Source: a virus
Length of the DNA: 55,807 nucleotides
Virus record (IMG/VR): IMGVR_UViG_3300008012_000033
Coordinates: 1 to 55,807 of that record
Direction: 5' to 3' (one strand)
Every line of letters begins with the position of its first letter. Position 1 is the stretch's first letter. The notes beneath the pieces are model-generated. The model was not told where the DNA came from and did not search any database. It saw only the letters and a program-made list of their open reading frames with translations. A program made the translations under genes and the position numbers. Below, piece by piece: positions 1-8,930 of the stretch.

Positions 1-123
1 CATCAGAGAGGTGGGCTCTACTGACCCAGATATCACTGAATACGGTAGGGTTGGTAGGGGCAATAGTGTTGAACTGACGTCAGAAAATGCTGGCTCTGTC
101 ATCGACAGAATCATCGCCTCAGG
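1..123. repeat. Left copy of 123-bp terminal direct repeat
   Basis: These bases are identical to 55685-55807. Joining the copies keeps one reading frame open across the junction, so the contig closes into a circle of about 55,684 bp. The repeat lies inside a coding region, which fits an assembler overlap on a circular or circularly permuted genome better than a T7-style terminal repeat, which normally lies outside genes. Confidence 0.95.
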
Positions 124-3100
124 TAAAATTGTAACCACCCGCTTCTCAAATAGAGAGCAGATCATTCGTGGACTGCAAAACATCAAGAACATTATTGCTA
201 CAGTTACTGAAGCTGGGACAGGTGGCAAGGTGTTTCTGCACGGCACCACGAAAGCGTATGAAAAAGCTACAGGGGAGCGTTTTGCTAGAGGTGTGCATGT
301 GGTGTACAAGAGAAAGGACGACGGGACAGTGCAAAGCGCCGAGGTGCATTTGTTCTTGCCTGCACTAGAGGCCAACACGCCATACCACGAAGCGTTCCAC
401 CAGGCCACCTTGCAGAACGAAAATCAAGAGGATACCAAGGCAGGCACCAGACGTCTTGCTGCAACGCTGGCACGTCTGATTCCCAACATCGATGTGTTCT
501 CTAGATTCATTGCGGCATACCTGCCTGAAGAGCAACGATCAGTCCTTGCTTTGGCTGAGGCAGACCCTGCTATGCAGAGAAAGCTTCTGATGCAAATCGT
601 TGCGGAAAACGATACTGCGGCAGACGAGCTCTTGACAGAGATCAAGTCGTTGATTACATCGGGCACATTGAGTATTGATTTCAAGGCGGGCTTGATCTCA
701 GGGCTCAAGGAGTTTGTGTCTCGCACCTTTGGCACTTCTTTCAAAGACCCAAAGCTCAAGGCCGTTGTCGCAGCCATCGACGCCGCTACCCAAGCGATGG
801 CTAGGGGTGAGGCTGTAGCCGACACCGAAGCGATTATCGAAGCTGGTTTAAGATTGCAAGAGGGCCCAACAGCCATCGACGAAGAGGAGGGTGCGGTACT
901 TGAAGCTCAAGTAGATGAGGACGGCAACAGTGTGCAGCCAGGGTTGGACTCGCAAGAATCTGTCACTGAAGAGGGGCTTCCTGTTGATCCCGCCCAAGTC
1001 CAGGCCAAGAAGCAAGCCATCAATGTGGCAGGAACCTACATGGCCAACCAACCCACGGTAGACATTGCCAGTCTCTTGTCTGACTTCAAGGCTGAGAACA
1101 ATCGCAACCCTGTCGTATGGGTGTGGATGGCTGACCAGTTGAAGAGAGGCACGTACAGCAACCCTGATACGGGCGTTGAAGCACAGGTTTTGGGAGGCAT
1201 CGGATTTAGTACCGACCAGCAAAACCAAGACAACGATGTGGTGTGGGCATCAGGCTTGTCTCCCAAGACATTGAATGACAGGGTTGGTCGAGCTGACTAC
1301 ATCTTCCTGATGTCTGGCTCACCCAAGTCGGCACACAACTTCTCCAAGGGTACGTCCAAGGTGTTGATCCAGGAGATCGAAGCTGGGATGAAAAGAAATA
1401 TCGGCAAGACCTTTGGTGGCGTCGAGATTGTAGAGGGGTCGTTTGATGAGTTTGTGCAAATCACAAACTCTCTCCTGAAGACCAAGACAGAAACAAAGAA
1501 GTGGATGGGCGTGCTCAAGGCTTTGAACAGCCGAGGCAAAGACGTTGTCGATCACCCATCACGCAAAACATTTGTGCAGAACATGCTGCACCAAGGCATG
1601 GGCGTCAAGCCATCCCTTGAGTTTCATACGTTCTTGCACGACGAGCTTGGCGTGCCAAAGCAGGATGTCTTCAATCGACTGCTTAGAGACGAATACCTTG
1701 AAAAGATTGATGCCCAAACGGGTGACATCGTAGGCGTGTTGGAGCCTACGGGTATACAAGAGGACTCTGACGCTCACGACACCTATCAGCACTCTATCCT
1801 GGGCAAGTTTGTAGGTACACCTACCTCGCTGTTCAATGTCGTTGACATCGTGCCGACAGAAATCGTACAGCAACTGGCCAAGGCGGGCGCAGATATCGCA
1901 GCTCTGTCCAAGCCAGCCCTGATCAAAACGATTGCTGGCGACGTAGGGGGTGTGTTCTCTGAGAGCCAGATTGATTTGATCCGCAACAGCATCGAGTCTC
2001 TGTCCGATGCAGACACCACTGTTGAGTCTGTCACGAAACGTCAGGGCATCGTAAGCACTGTGGCGGATATCATGACTGAGCCAGGCTTTACACTCAAGCA
2101 GGTGGGTCGAGGCAAAAAGAAAAAGCTCGTTCTTGAAAAGACCGATCAGATACGACTGTTCAAGCCCAAGAAAGAAGAAGTCTTGAAGGTGCTAGAGGAT
2201 TCTGGCATGAGCAAAAAGGACGCTGAGGAAACATACAAGAAGGCAGTACAGTTTGCTCGGGGCCGAAGAGTCGGGCGCACGGAGCAAGGCAAGGTTGTCT
2301 CTAAGATTAGAAGAGAAAAGAACAAGCTATCTACCGAGGCAAAGAAACTGAGAGAGGAGCTGGACGCTTTGAAAAACAAAGTGTCTACGGTGCAGCAGTT
2401 TATCCGTGAGGCACGCAAGCTTATCAAAGATCGGATGGCCAAGGACAAAGGCGCATCCAAGGTGTTCACCGTAAAGCAACTGACAGAGTTTTTCAAGGTC
2501 ATGTCTCAGCTGTCTCGTTCGTCAGCTAAGAAGTTGAAGGGCAACGAGTTAGAGTACATCGATGCGCACCTGGATAAGTTGGCTGCCATCTTTGATGAGC
2601 AAGATGCCAGGGGTGCTATGGAGAGGCACCTCAAAAACTTGCAGACTATTCGTCAGTTCCAAAGCACGTTGAAGAGAAAGTCAAAGCAACGGGACTTCAC
2701 GACATACGCTGATCTTGCATTAGCCTTGTCCCGCATCAAGGCGTCCTTGATTCCTTTGGAGGAGCTTGAGGCGTTCATGAACTTGCTCAACACGGTCAAC
2801 AACAACATGCGCCGTGGACGGTTTGCCAAGGATGAGGAGGGCAACCTTGTGTTCGATGCCACTCAGTTGAATGAGGTCAAAGGATTGCAGGCGCAGCTCG
2901 ATGCATTCAAAGCAATCGAGCAAGCGCAGCAACAGGCGCAGCTACGGGCTAAGGCCGAGAGAGCCGTAGAGCGTAAGCTTTTGAAGGGCGAAGAGACCAC
3001 CTTTGAAGAGGAGTACGAAGCTATCTTAAAGAAGTTCTTCGAGAGCAGGCTTAGTGCCACGCAGAAGAGAGTCAACAAGATGGCGGAAAAGCTGGGTCTT

Positions 3101-6100
3101 GACCCACGTAATGTTGACGATCTCGAGACCATCTACTTGGAGTTGGCCAAAGAGGAGAAGGCACTGGTTGATCTAAAGAAATCTTTGATCATTGACGAAG
3201 GCATTATGCCTCTGATGCTTTTCAATGCTGAGGCTATCCTTGCCGACCCAGGGTTCCGCTTGATCATGGGCTTGCCTCAAAACGCCAACATTGAAGACGA
3301 CGAGGTCTTTAACAAAGTTCGTAAAAGATTAGACAAGCTTGAGAAGCACCACCTCTTGGCGATCGAGTACAAGCTCAATGACTACCTCGTCAATGGCAGA
3401 ACTTTTGGACTCGGATACTTGGCTGCACTCACCAAGGGGCGCATCAATTACGCCGATAAGATCACGAAACTGACAGAAAGAGGTATTTCGTCAAAGCGAA
3501 CAGCCGTTCTTGGTGTGTTGGATAACTTGTCTAGTCTGCTTAGGAATCTTTTCCGTGTGAGCAACAGAGACATTGCTCGAATCAAGGTGGCGATCGGATT
3601 GCAAGACGTGATCATGGCTATCAATGCTTTTGAACAAAGGCACTTGGAAACTGCCAACGCACTGCAAGAGAAGATTGACGAGATCAACAAGAAGTTTTCT
3701 CTCAAGGGCAAAACAGACATTACGTCGAAGCTAAGTCAAGCACTGTCGCAGATATACAGCATGTCTCGTCAGATGCCAAAAGAGTTTGTTGAAGAGGCTC
3801 GTGCTGCCTCTAGGACGCAAGAGGATTTTGAGCAGCGTCTTGCAGAAAAGCAAGCGGCATGGTATAAAGCCTTGCGTGATTCTATGCAAGCTACAATCGA
3901 GGACATAGAGCAAAATGAAAGTGCTGTTCAAGAAACGATCGACCAGTTCAAAGAAGCTTTTGACTTCTTGTTTACAGGAGAAGCAACGCTAGAGGCGTTG
4001 CAAAACCGTGTGCAGACAGGGCGCCCTGAGGTTGTAGAGATGGTGGACTTTATGGTCGATCTGCACGAACGAGCTAGGCCCGACTTGGAAATCTTTGCAG
4101 AAAGATTTCTTGGGAAAGAGCTTGGCGTCCTCGACAACTACACGCCATTCCAGGTTAGAAAAACTTCAAAAGATGAGGATGTAGAATCTGTCATGGCCTT
4201 GCGCAATGCATTGGTTAGCAGGATGCAAGCCTCATCAAAAGGTGGGGTACAGAAAACTCCTGGTGCAACTTTCGAGAGAGAGCAAAGGGCTGTGGGTGGT
4301 GAAGCAATCTTGGGATTGAATTTCATCGACATCAACCACAACACCCTGAGGGAGAATGCGTTGATTACTACAGCTTTGGGGGACATCCTTGCGATGGAGT
4401 ATGCGTTTGGAACGGAAGCGTTTGGCAACTTGGTAAAAGACGAAGCTGGTGGTCAGCTCAAGCAATACGTCAGGGATTTCTTGCAGGTTGAAACACAAAG
4501 CGAACCGTTTATCTTCCGCAGTCGTGTTCGTGTTGGCGGTAAGGCATTGTTGAACCCCATCGAATCCTTGCGTGCTGCGGCGGTTGTTGGTGCATTCGGA
4601 TCGATTTTTGTTCAGGTTGTCAAACAGGGCACCGTCGGCTTGGCGACATTCATGAATATGCGGAGCATCAGCTCCATGATGTATTTCATGCAAGAGTCCG
4701 CAAGCATCCTTGCATTGACATTTGTCGGGACAGATATTGAGGGCAAGCGTAAGGTCTTGAGCGATCCTACTGTTAAGCTTCCTGGAGACAAGTTCGAGTT
4801 GCTCAAAAGAAGTGCAGCATTTTTGAGAGACTACCGTGCAGGAAACATCGACCCGTTCCAAGGCAACACAAACTTTGACAGGTCTAGAATGCGACGGTTG
4901 AGAGACACGTTCACAAACAAGTCTTTGTGGGCTTTGACTACAACGGATAAGGCGGTTGCTGTTGCTTCTTTCTTTGCTTACTACGCTGACTTCTTAATTG
5001 AACAGGGTGTTGTGACGAGCGCATCTGATATTGATTGGACGAACGAAGCAGCCAATCCCAATGCAGAAGCCTTGGCGTATGCCGACAACATGCTTGAAAA
5101 AGATCAGAACACTTCAAGTGCTCGAATGGCAGCAGCCATTTACAAAAGAGATGGTGGTGCTGGTCGAAGCTTGATGCAAGCGTTCTTCCCGTATCAAAGT
5201 TTTGCGATCAACACAAAGAGGTCGTTGACATCGGATGTGGGAAGACTTCTTATGGGTGTAGATGCACAAGCAAGAAAGGATGGACTCAGAGGTTTTGCTG
5301 CAACCATGTCGTCCTTGTTTGCCTTCCACATCGCATCTAAAATGACGATGGCACTCTTCAACGAGATTGTCAAACAAGCGATGGGTGATGATGATGACGA
5401 AGAGAAGGAGTTTGATGCAGTTCAAATGTTGAAAGAGTCTGGTGTGAGTGCTGCGGTTGATGCTCTTCCCGTTCCATCTATAGGTATGGTTGACGACAAT
5501 GTTCGAGATGCCTTTAACTACCACTTGTTCTTCAACGAAGCGGACTACGACATCCCTGGACTCGAAAAAGAAGACAAGTTTGCCTTGTTCAAAAAGTATG
5601 GTGGTGCTGTCCCAACTTATGGAGACAGCTATGCGGACATGGCAAAGAATGAAAAAGAGCCAGGGGCTAGAGCTTTGTACACTTTGCTTGGGTTGACAGG
5701 GCCAGCGGGACAAAAGTTCAGAGACATCACGACATCAATTGATCGACTGAAGAGAGATGGTAAGTCGTATACGACCAACTCAGGAAGCGAAAGGTTTGTG
5801 AGACCTGAAGATCAAGAGCACATGCAGATCAGCACGGTCTTGAGGGCAACACTACACGGAGCTAACCTTGTGGGCTTGGGTGTCAAAGAGTTGGACTACT
5901 TTGCCAAGGCTATGGACGACATGCCTATGAATAGATCGCTGACCAGTGAGGAAGAGGCTGCGGCATACGAGTTTGTGACACAAGCTTTCAGTGACGACCC
6001 AGAGCTTCAAGCTTACCTTGAAGCTGGCGAAGACATAGGTGTTGACAAGCTCATGCGTATCTTGAAGATGCAAGCAGAAAGCGACTTGACAACGCTAGAC

Positions 6101-6385
6101 AAAAACATCAGCGTCTCAAAGTTCAAGTCTGCTTTGAAGCCCGCTGTAGCTGAGAAGCTGTTGCAAAACATCATGCCTGAACAATACAGTCAGCATGCGA
6201 ACGAGATGCGTAGATTGTCCAAAGAAAGCTCTAAGAAAATCGCCTCTGTTCTCAAGGCCAAAGAGAGGGAGATGACCGAGGAAGAGTACAACGCATACTT
6301 TAATTTTGCTTTCTTTTACTTAGGCATTAAATCTGAGGCAGGTCTCGAATCTATTCTAACAGAAAAAGCATTTGCTACACCATGA
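2..6385 (+). CDS. Giant virion-associated polyvalent protein, C-terminal two-thirds (continues from 52896)
   Basis: This is residues 931-3057 of a protein that begins at 52896 and crosses the circle junction; the two segments sum to 9174 nt, exactly 3058 codons. A zinc-peptidase-like HEAFH motif sits at about residues 1059-1063 (nt 386-400). Around residues 1690-1750 there is a Lys/Glu-rich coiled coil. Hydrophobic Gly/Ala-rich segments lie near residues 2443-2483 and 2694-2725, the second followed by an acidic DDDDEE run. Size, position after two internal-virion-like genes and before the lysin, and mixed peptidase, coiled-coil and membrane-active segments resemble large polyvalent or ejected virion proteins (the T7 gp16 position). 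I found no transglycosylase or N4-type virion RNA polymerase motif. The stop overlaps the amidase start as ATGA. The ejection role is inferred; the catalytic motif is seen but activity is unproven. Confidence 0.85.
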   Translation: MREVGSTDPDITEYGRVGRGNSVELTSENAGSVIDRIIASGKIVTTRFSNREQIIRGLQNIKNIIATVTEAGTGGKVFLHGTTKAYEKATGERFARGVHVVYKRKDDGTVQSAEVHLFLPALEANTPYHEAFHQATLQNENQEDTKAGTRRLAATLARLIPNIDVFSRFIAAYLPEEQRSVLALAEADPAMQRKLLMQIVAENDTAADELLTEIKSLITSGTLSIDFKAGLISGLKEFVSRTFGTSFKDPKLKAVVAAIDAATQAMARGEAVADTEAIIEAGLRLQEGPTAIDEEEGAVLEAQVDEDGNSVQPGLDSQESVTEEGLPVDPAQVQAKKQAINVAGTYMANQPTVDIASLLSDFKAENNRNPVVWVWMADQLKRGTYSNPDTGVEAQVLGGIGFSTDQQNQDNDVVWASGLSPKTLNDRVGRADYIFLMSGSPKSAHNFSKGTSKVLIQEIEAGMKRNIGKTFGGVEIVEGSFDEFVQITNSLLKTKTETKKWMGVLKALNSRGKDVVDHPSRKTFVQNMLHQGMGVKPSLEFHTFLHDELGVPKQDVFNRLLRDEYLEKIDAQTGDIVGVLEPTGIQEDSDAHDTYQHSILGKFVGTPTSLFNVVDIVPTEIVQQLAKAGADIAALSKPALIKTIAGDVGGVFSESQIDLIRNSIESLSDADTTVESVTKRQGIVSTVADIMTEPGFTLKQVGRGKKKKLVLEKTDQIRLFKPKKEEVLKVLEDSGMSKKDAEETYKKAVQFARGRRVGRTEQGKVVSKIRREKNKLSTEAKKLREELDALKNKVSTVQQFIREARKLIKDRMAKDKGASKVFTVKQLTEFFKVMSQLSRSSAKKLKGNELEYIDAHLDKLAAIFDEQDARGAMERHLKNLQTIRQFQSTLKRKSKQRDFTTYADLALALSRIKASLIPLEELEAFMNLLNTVNNNMRRGRFAKDEEGNLVFDATQLNEVKGLQAQLDAFKAIEQAQQQAQLRAKAERAVERKLLKGEETTFEEEYEAILKKFFESRLSATQKRVNKMAEKLGLDPRNVDDLETIYLELAKEEKALVDLKKSLIIDEGIMPLMLFNAEAILADPGFRLIMGLPQNANIEDDEVFNKVRKRLDKLEKHHLLAIEYKLNDYLVNGRTFGLGYLAALTKGRINYADKITKLTERGISSKRTAVLGVLDNLSSLLRNLFRVSNRDIARIKVAIGLQDVIMAINAFEQRHLETANALQEKIDEINKKFSLKGKTDITSKLSQALSQIYSMSRQMPKEFVEEARAASRTQEDFEQRLAEKQAAWYKALRDSMQATIEDIEQNESAVQETIDQFKEAFDFLFTGEATLEALQNRVQTGRPEVVEMVDFMVDLHERARPDLEIFAERFLGKELGVLDNYTPFQVRKTSKDEDVESVMALRNALVSRMQASSKGGVQKTPGATFEREQRAVGGEAILGLNFIDINHNTLRENALITTALGDILAMEYAFGTEAFGNLVKDEAGGQLKQYVRDFLQVETQSEPFIFRSRVRVGGKALLNPIESLRAAAVVGAFGSIFVQVVKQGTVGLATFMNMRSISSMMYFMQESASILALTFVGTDIEGKRKVLSDPTVKLPGDKFELLKRSAAFLRDYRAGNIDPFQGNTNFDRSRMRRLRDTFTNKSLWALTTTDKAVAVASFFAYYADFLIEQGVVTSASDIDWTNEAANPNAEALAYADNMLEKDQNTSSARMAAAIYKRDGGAGRSLMQAFFPYQSFAINTKRSLTSDVGRLLMGVDAQARKDGLRGFAATMSSLFAFHIASKMTMALFNEIVKQAMGDDDDEEKEFDAVQMLKESGVSAAVDALPVPSIGMVDDNVRDAFNYHLFFNEADYDIPGLEKEDKFALFKKYGGAVPTYGDSYADMAKNEKEPGARALYTLLGLTGPAGQKFRDITTSIDRLKRDGKSYTTNSGSERFVRPEDQEHMQISTVLRATLHGANLVGLGVKELDYFAKAMDDMPMNRSLTSEEEAAAYEFVTQAFSDDPELQAYLEAGEDIGVDKLMRILKMQAESDLTTLDKNISVSKFKSALKPAVAEKLLQNIMPEQYSQHANEMRRLSKESSKKIASVLKAKEREMTEEEYNAYFNFAFFYLGIKSEAGLESILTEKAFATP

Positions 6386-6801
6386 GAAACATTGACAGAA
6401 TTGTATTGCACTGCTCGGCTACACCCGAGGGCAAAGACTACAGCGTAGAAACGATCCGTGATTGGCACGTCAACGGAAACGGTTGGGCTGACATTGGATA
6501 CCACTACGTCATCAGACTTGATGGCAGTGTGGAGTTGGGCCGACCTATCGACAAGGCGGGTGCTCACGTCAAAGGCCACAACAAAACAACAGTGGGCGTA
6601 TGCTACATCGGAGGATGCGATGAGGGTATGCTTCCCAAAGACACGATGTCGGAGGATCAGGCTTGCGCCTTTGAAGAAATCGTAAACGGTGTGAGATGTC
6701 TTTTTGGGAAAGACATCTCCATCCACGGACACAATGAATACTCGAACAAGGCTTGTCCAAGCTTCGTCGTTCAAGAGAAGTTTTCACACCTCGACTCATG
6801 A
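6382..6801 (+). CDS. Endolysin: N-acetylmuramoyl-L-alanine amidase (T7 lysozyme/amidase_2 family)
   Basis: This 139-residue protein should cut the amide bond between N-acetylmuramate and L-alanine in peptidoglycan at lysis. It aligns by eye with T7 lysozyme. HCSATPEG carries the first zinc ligand (His10), GYHYVI carries the Tyr40 equivalent of T7 Tyr46, and the tail NKACPSF carries Lys123 and Cys125. His117 takes the place of T7 His122. All three zinc ligands and the catalytic Tyr/Lys pair are therefore present. There is no signal peptide, so it needs the holin encoded at 10626. It overlaps the giant gene upstream and the T9SS gene downstream by ATGA, so all three are probably translationally coupled. 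Whether it also binds an RNA polymerase, as T7 lysozyme does, cannot be told, and no phage RNA polymerase was found. Confidence 0.93.
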   Translation: MRNIDRIVLHCSATPEGKDYSVETIRDWHVNGNGWADIGYHYVIRLDGSVELGRPIDKAGAHVKGHNKTTVGVCYIGGCDEGMLPKDTMSEDQACAFEEIVNGVRCLFGKDISIHGHNEYSNKACPSFVVQEKFSHLDS

Positions 6802-8930
6802 GATTCCTACCTCTTCTTTTACTCCCTCTGTTTGCAACAGCACAGGAGGGCTGGGTGTCCATCTCCATCCAAGGGGACGCATACGGGGAAGAAACGACGT
6901 GGCTTATTAGAGACTCAAGCGACGCCATCGTTGCAGGTTCAGCGCCTTTGCAGGGAGAGTATCCGTATGTCGAGGCGTTCCTTCCACTGCCTCTTGGTGA
7001 GTACACCTTTACCATCTACGATTCTTTTGGCGATGGCATCTGCTGTGGCTTCGGGGAGGGCTGGTTTTCGATCAACACCTGTGAGTTAGACACCACGGTG
7101 TATGACTTCAGTGCGTCAGAGATGACCGTCCCCTTCGAGGTTCTTGCCTGTCCACCACCCATCTTTGGATGTATGCAAGCGGGTGCTATCAACTATCACC
7201 CCTGGGCCAACGCTCCTGCACCTTGCGACTTCCCTCCCGTACAATGCGAAGAAGGATACAACAACATCCTTGTAACAGTTACGCCTGACACTTATGCAGC
7301 TGAGATCAGCTGGGATCTAGTCACAGTCCCAGACGGTGAAGTGGTTGCTGAGGGGTCAGGCTATTCTATTGTAGGCGCTCCCGTTGTAGAGGCTGTGTGC
7401 CTACCTGTTGGTTCGGAGTTCAGGGTGGACGTGTACGACAGCTTCGGAGATGGTATGTGCGGCAGCTGCTATGGAGGAGTAGATGGGAACCTGCTTGTTT
7501 CCAACCTGTGTGGAGAGACGCTGTACTACGTGGGTGATACTACGCAGTACGAAGTAGCATCAAGTGATACTATCGTGATCGACCCATGCTTCCCGCCCAT
7601 CCCTCAGGGATGCACCGACTCGTGGTTTACAGAGTACGATCCCAGTGCCGTGATCGATGACGGCAGCTGTCAGACAGAGGTGATACTGGGATGCACTGAT
7701 CCTCAAGCAATTAACTTCAATGAGGATGCCAATACACTGGAGACAGAAGACAACTGTGACTTTACTCTGACACTTACGGACGGAGCAGGAGATGGTTGGT
7801 TCGGTAGCTGGGTTGGAGTGCAGCAGGGCGACGAGATCTGGGGTCCGTTTACCATGTACCCTAGCGACGAGTTTGAGAAAGAGATTCAGATCCCTCTGTA
7901 CTCTGGAGAAGCAGTCAGGGTCATGTTCTTTACGCAGGGTAACGCAGAGACAACCGCATCCCAATGCGGGTTCTACTTCGACGGGCCAAGCGGTGTGTTC
8001 ATGGAGGGCGGGACCAACCCGTGGTCCGATGCCATCAAGAAGTTCCCATTTAAGTACGACGGCGTGCCTGTATGCGGAGACTTCTGCGAGGCTGGTATCG
8101 AGGGCTGCACGCTTAGCTTCGCCTGCAACTACGACCCCGAGGCAAACGTAGACGGTGACTGCACCTTCCCGATCGAGCACTACGGATGCGACAACGAGTG
8201 TATCAACGACGCCGATGGCGACGGGGTGTGTGACGAGCTTGAGGTGGTGGGTTGTCAAGACCCAACAGCATACAACTACAACGAGTCGGCCACAGATCCA
8301 GCAGAGTGCGAGGAAGTTGTGTTTGGGTGTACTGACCCCACCATGTTCAACTACAACGAGCTGGCCAACACAGAGAACAACAGTTGCGTTGAGTTCATCT
8401 ACGGATGCACCATTCCCGAGGCGATCAACTACGACCCGATGGCCAACACCAACAATGGAAGCTGTGAGTTGCCTATGCCTGGGTGTATGGACCCTGACGC
8501 TGCCAACTACAACGTGTACGCTAACGTACCCAACAACGAAGAGTGTCTGTACGACGCTGGATGCATCACTGGTCCAGGTGAGCCATACTGGGCCAACGAC
8601 TACTGCTACTCGTGGGTGATTGAGGTTGACCCCTACTGCTGCGAGGTGGGATGGGATGCGGTGTGCATCAGTCAGTACGAATACTGTGCAGGTCAGGTGT
8701 CTTCCATCACCTCGGATGTAAGGGAGATGACTTACTTCTTCCCAAACCCTACTGAAAACATCATCAACGTAGAGGCACCCACAGGCACAGTGATTACCAT
8801 CTACGATGCATCAGGCAAGAAGGTGGTGGAGACACAGGACACTCGAATCGATCTCCCATCTCCAGGGGTCTATGTCATCATGGCTAGCTATCAAGGTAGG
8901 ATTACAAAAGAAAGAATCGTAAGACAATGA
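6798..8930 (+). CDS. Secreted multi-repeat surface protein with T9SS type A sorting domain
   Basis: This 710-residue protein starts at 6798, not at the in-frame codon further upstream. That ATG overlaps the amidase stop (ATGA) and opens a clean signal peptide (MRFLPLLLLPLFATAQ). Three modules of the type YDSFGDG/TDGAGDG follow, near residues 68, 215 and 325. About eight Cys-bounded repeats of the form GC(T/M/Q)DPxAxNYxxxAN...C then run from roughly residue 124 to 595. One TSP3-like calcium loop (DADGDGVCDE) interrupts them, and a Cys-rich segment follows. Residues 644-710 look like a type IX secretion sorting domain: FFPNPTENIINV, then IYDASGKKV, then SPGVYVI, ending in a basic KERIVRQ. Such domains send Bacteroidetes proteins through the outer membrane for surface anchoring. 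I see no catalytic domain. It may be a host-derived surface protein used for exclusion, adhesion or lysis. Confidence 0.88.
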   Translation: MRFLPLLLLPLFATAQEGWVSISIQGDAYGEETTWLIRDSSDAIVAGSAPLQGEYPYVEAFLPLPLGEYTFTIYDSFGDGICCGFGEGWFSINTCELDTTVYDFSASEMTVPFEVLACPPPIFGCMQAGAINYHPWANAPAPCDFPPVQCEEGYNNILVTVTPDTYAAEISWDLVTVPDGEVVAEGSGYSIVGAPVVEAVCLPVGSEFRVDVYDSFGDGMCGSCYGGVDGNLLVSNLCGETLYYVGDTTQYEVASSDTIVIDPCFPPIPQGCTDSWFTEYDPSAVIDDGSCQTEVILGCTDPQAINFNEDANTLETEDNCDFTLTLTDGAGDGWFGSWVGVQQGDEIWGPFTMYPSDEFEKEIQIPLYSGEAVRVMFFTQGNAETTASQCGFYFDGPSGVFMEGGTNPWSDAIKKFPFKYDGVPVCGDFCEAGIEGCTLSFACNYDPEANVDGDCTFPIEHYGCDNECINDADGDGVCDELEVVGCQDPTAYNYNESATDPAECEEVVFGCTDPTMFNYNELANTENNSCVEFIYGCTIPEAINYDPMANTNNGSCELPMPGCMDPDAANYNVYANVPNNEECLYDAGCITGPGEPYWANDYCYSWVIEVDPYCCEVGWDAVCISQYEYCAGQVSSITSDVREMTYFFPNPTENIINVEAPTGTVITIYDASGKKVVETQDTRIDLPSPGVYVIMASYQGRITKERIVRQ

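Noticed and set aside
4235-4861. Antisense frame of 208 codons in the giant gene
   Set aside because: It is a shadow of an uninterrupted 3057-residue frame. The translation is rich in Cys and His without a motif.
11-6385. An RNA polymerase or lysozyme domain in the giant protein
   Set aside because: I looked for N4-type polymerase motifs and a gp16-like transglycosylase motif and saw neither in the translation.
7560-8258. Long antisense frame (232 codons) under the T9SS gene
   Set aside because: It mirrors a real gene with a signal peptide and sorting domain, has no leader signature, and its translation shows no recognisable order.
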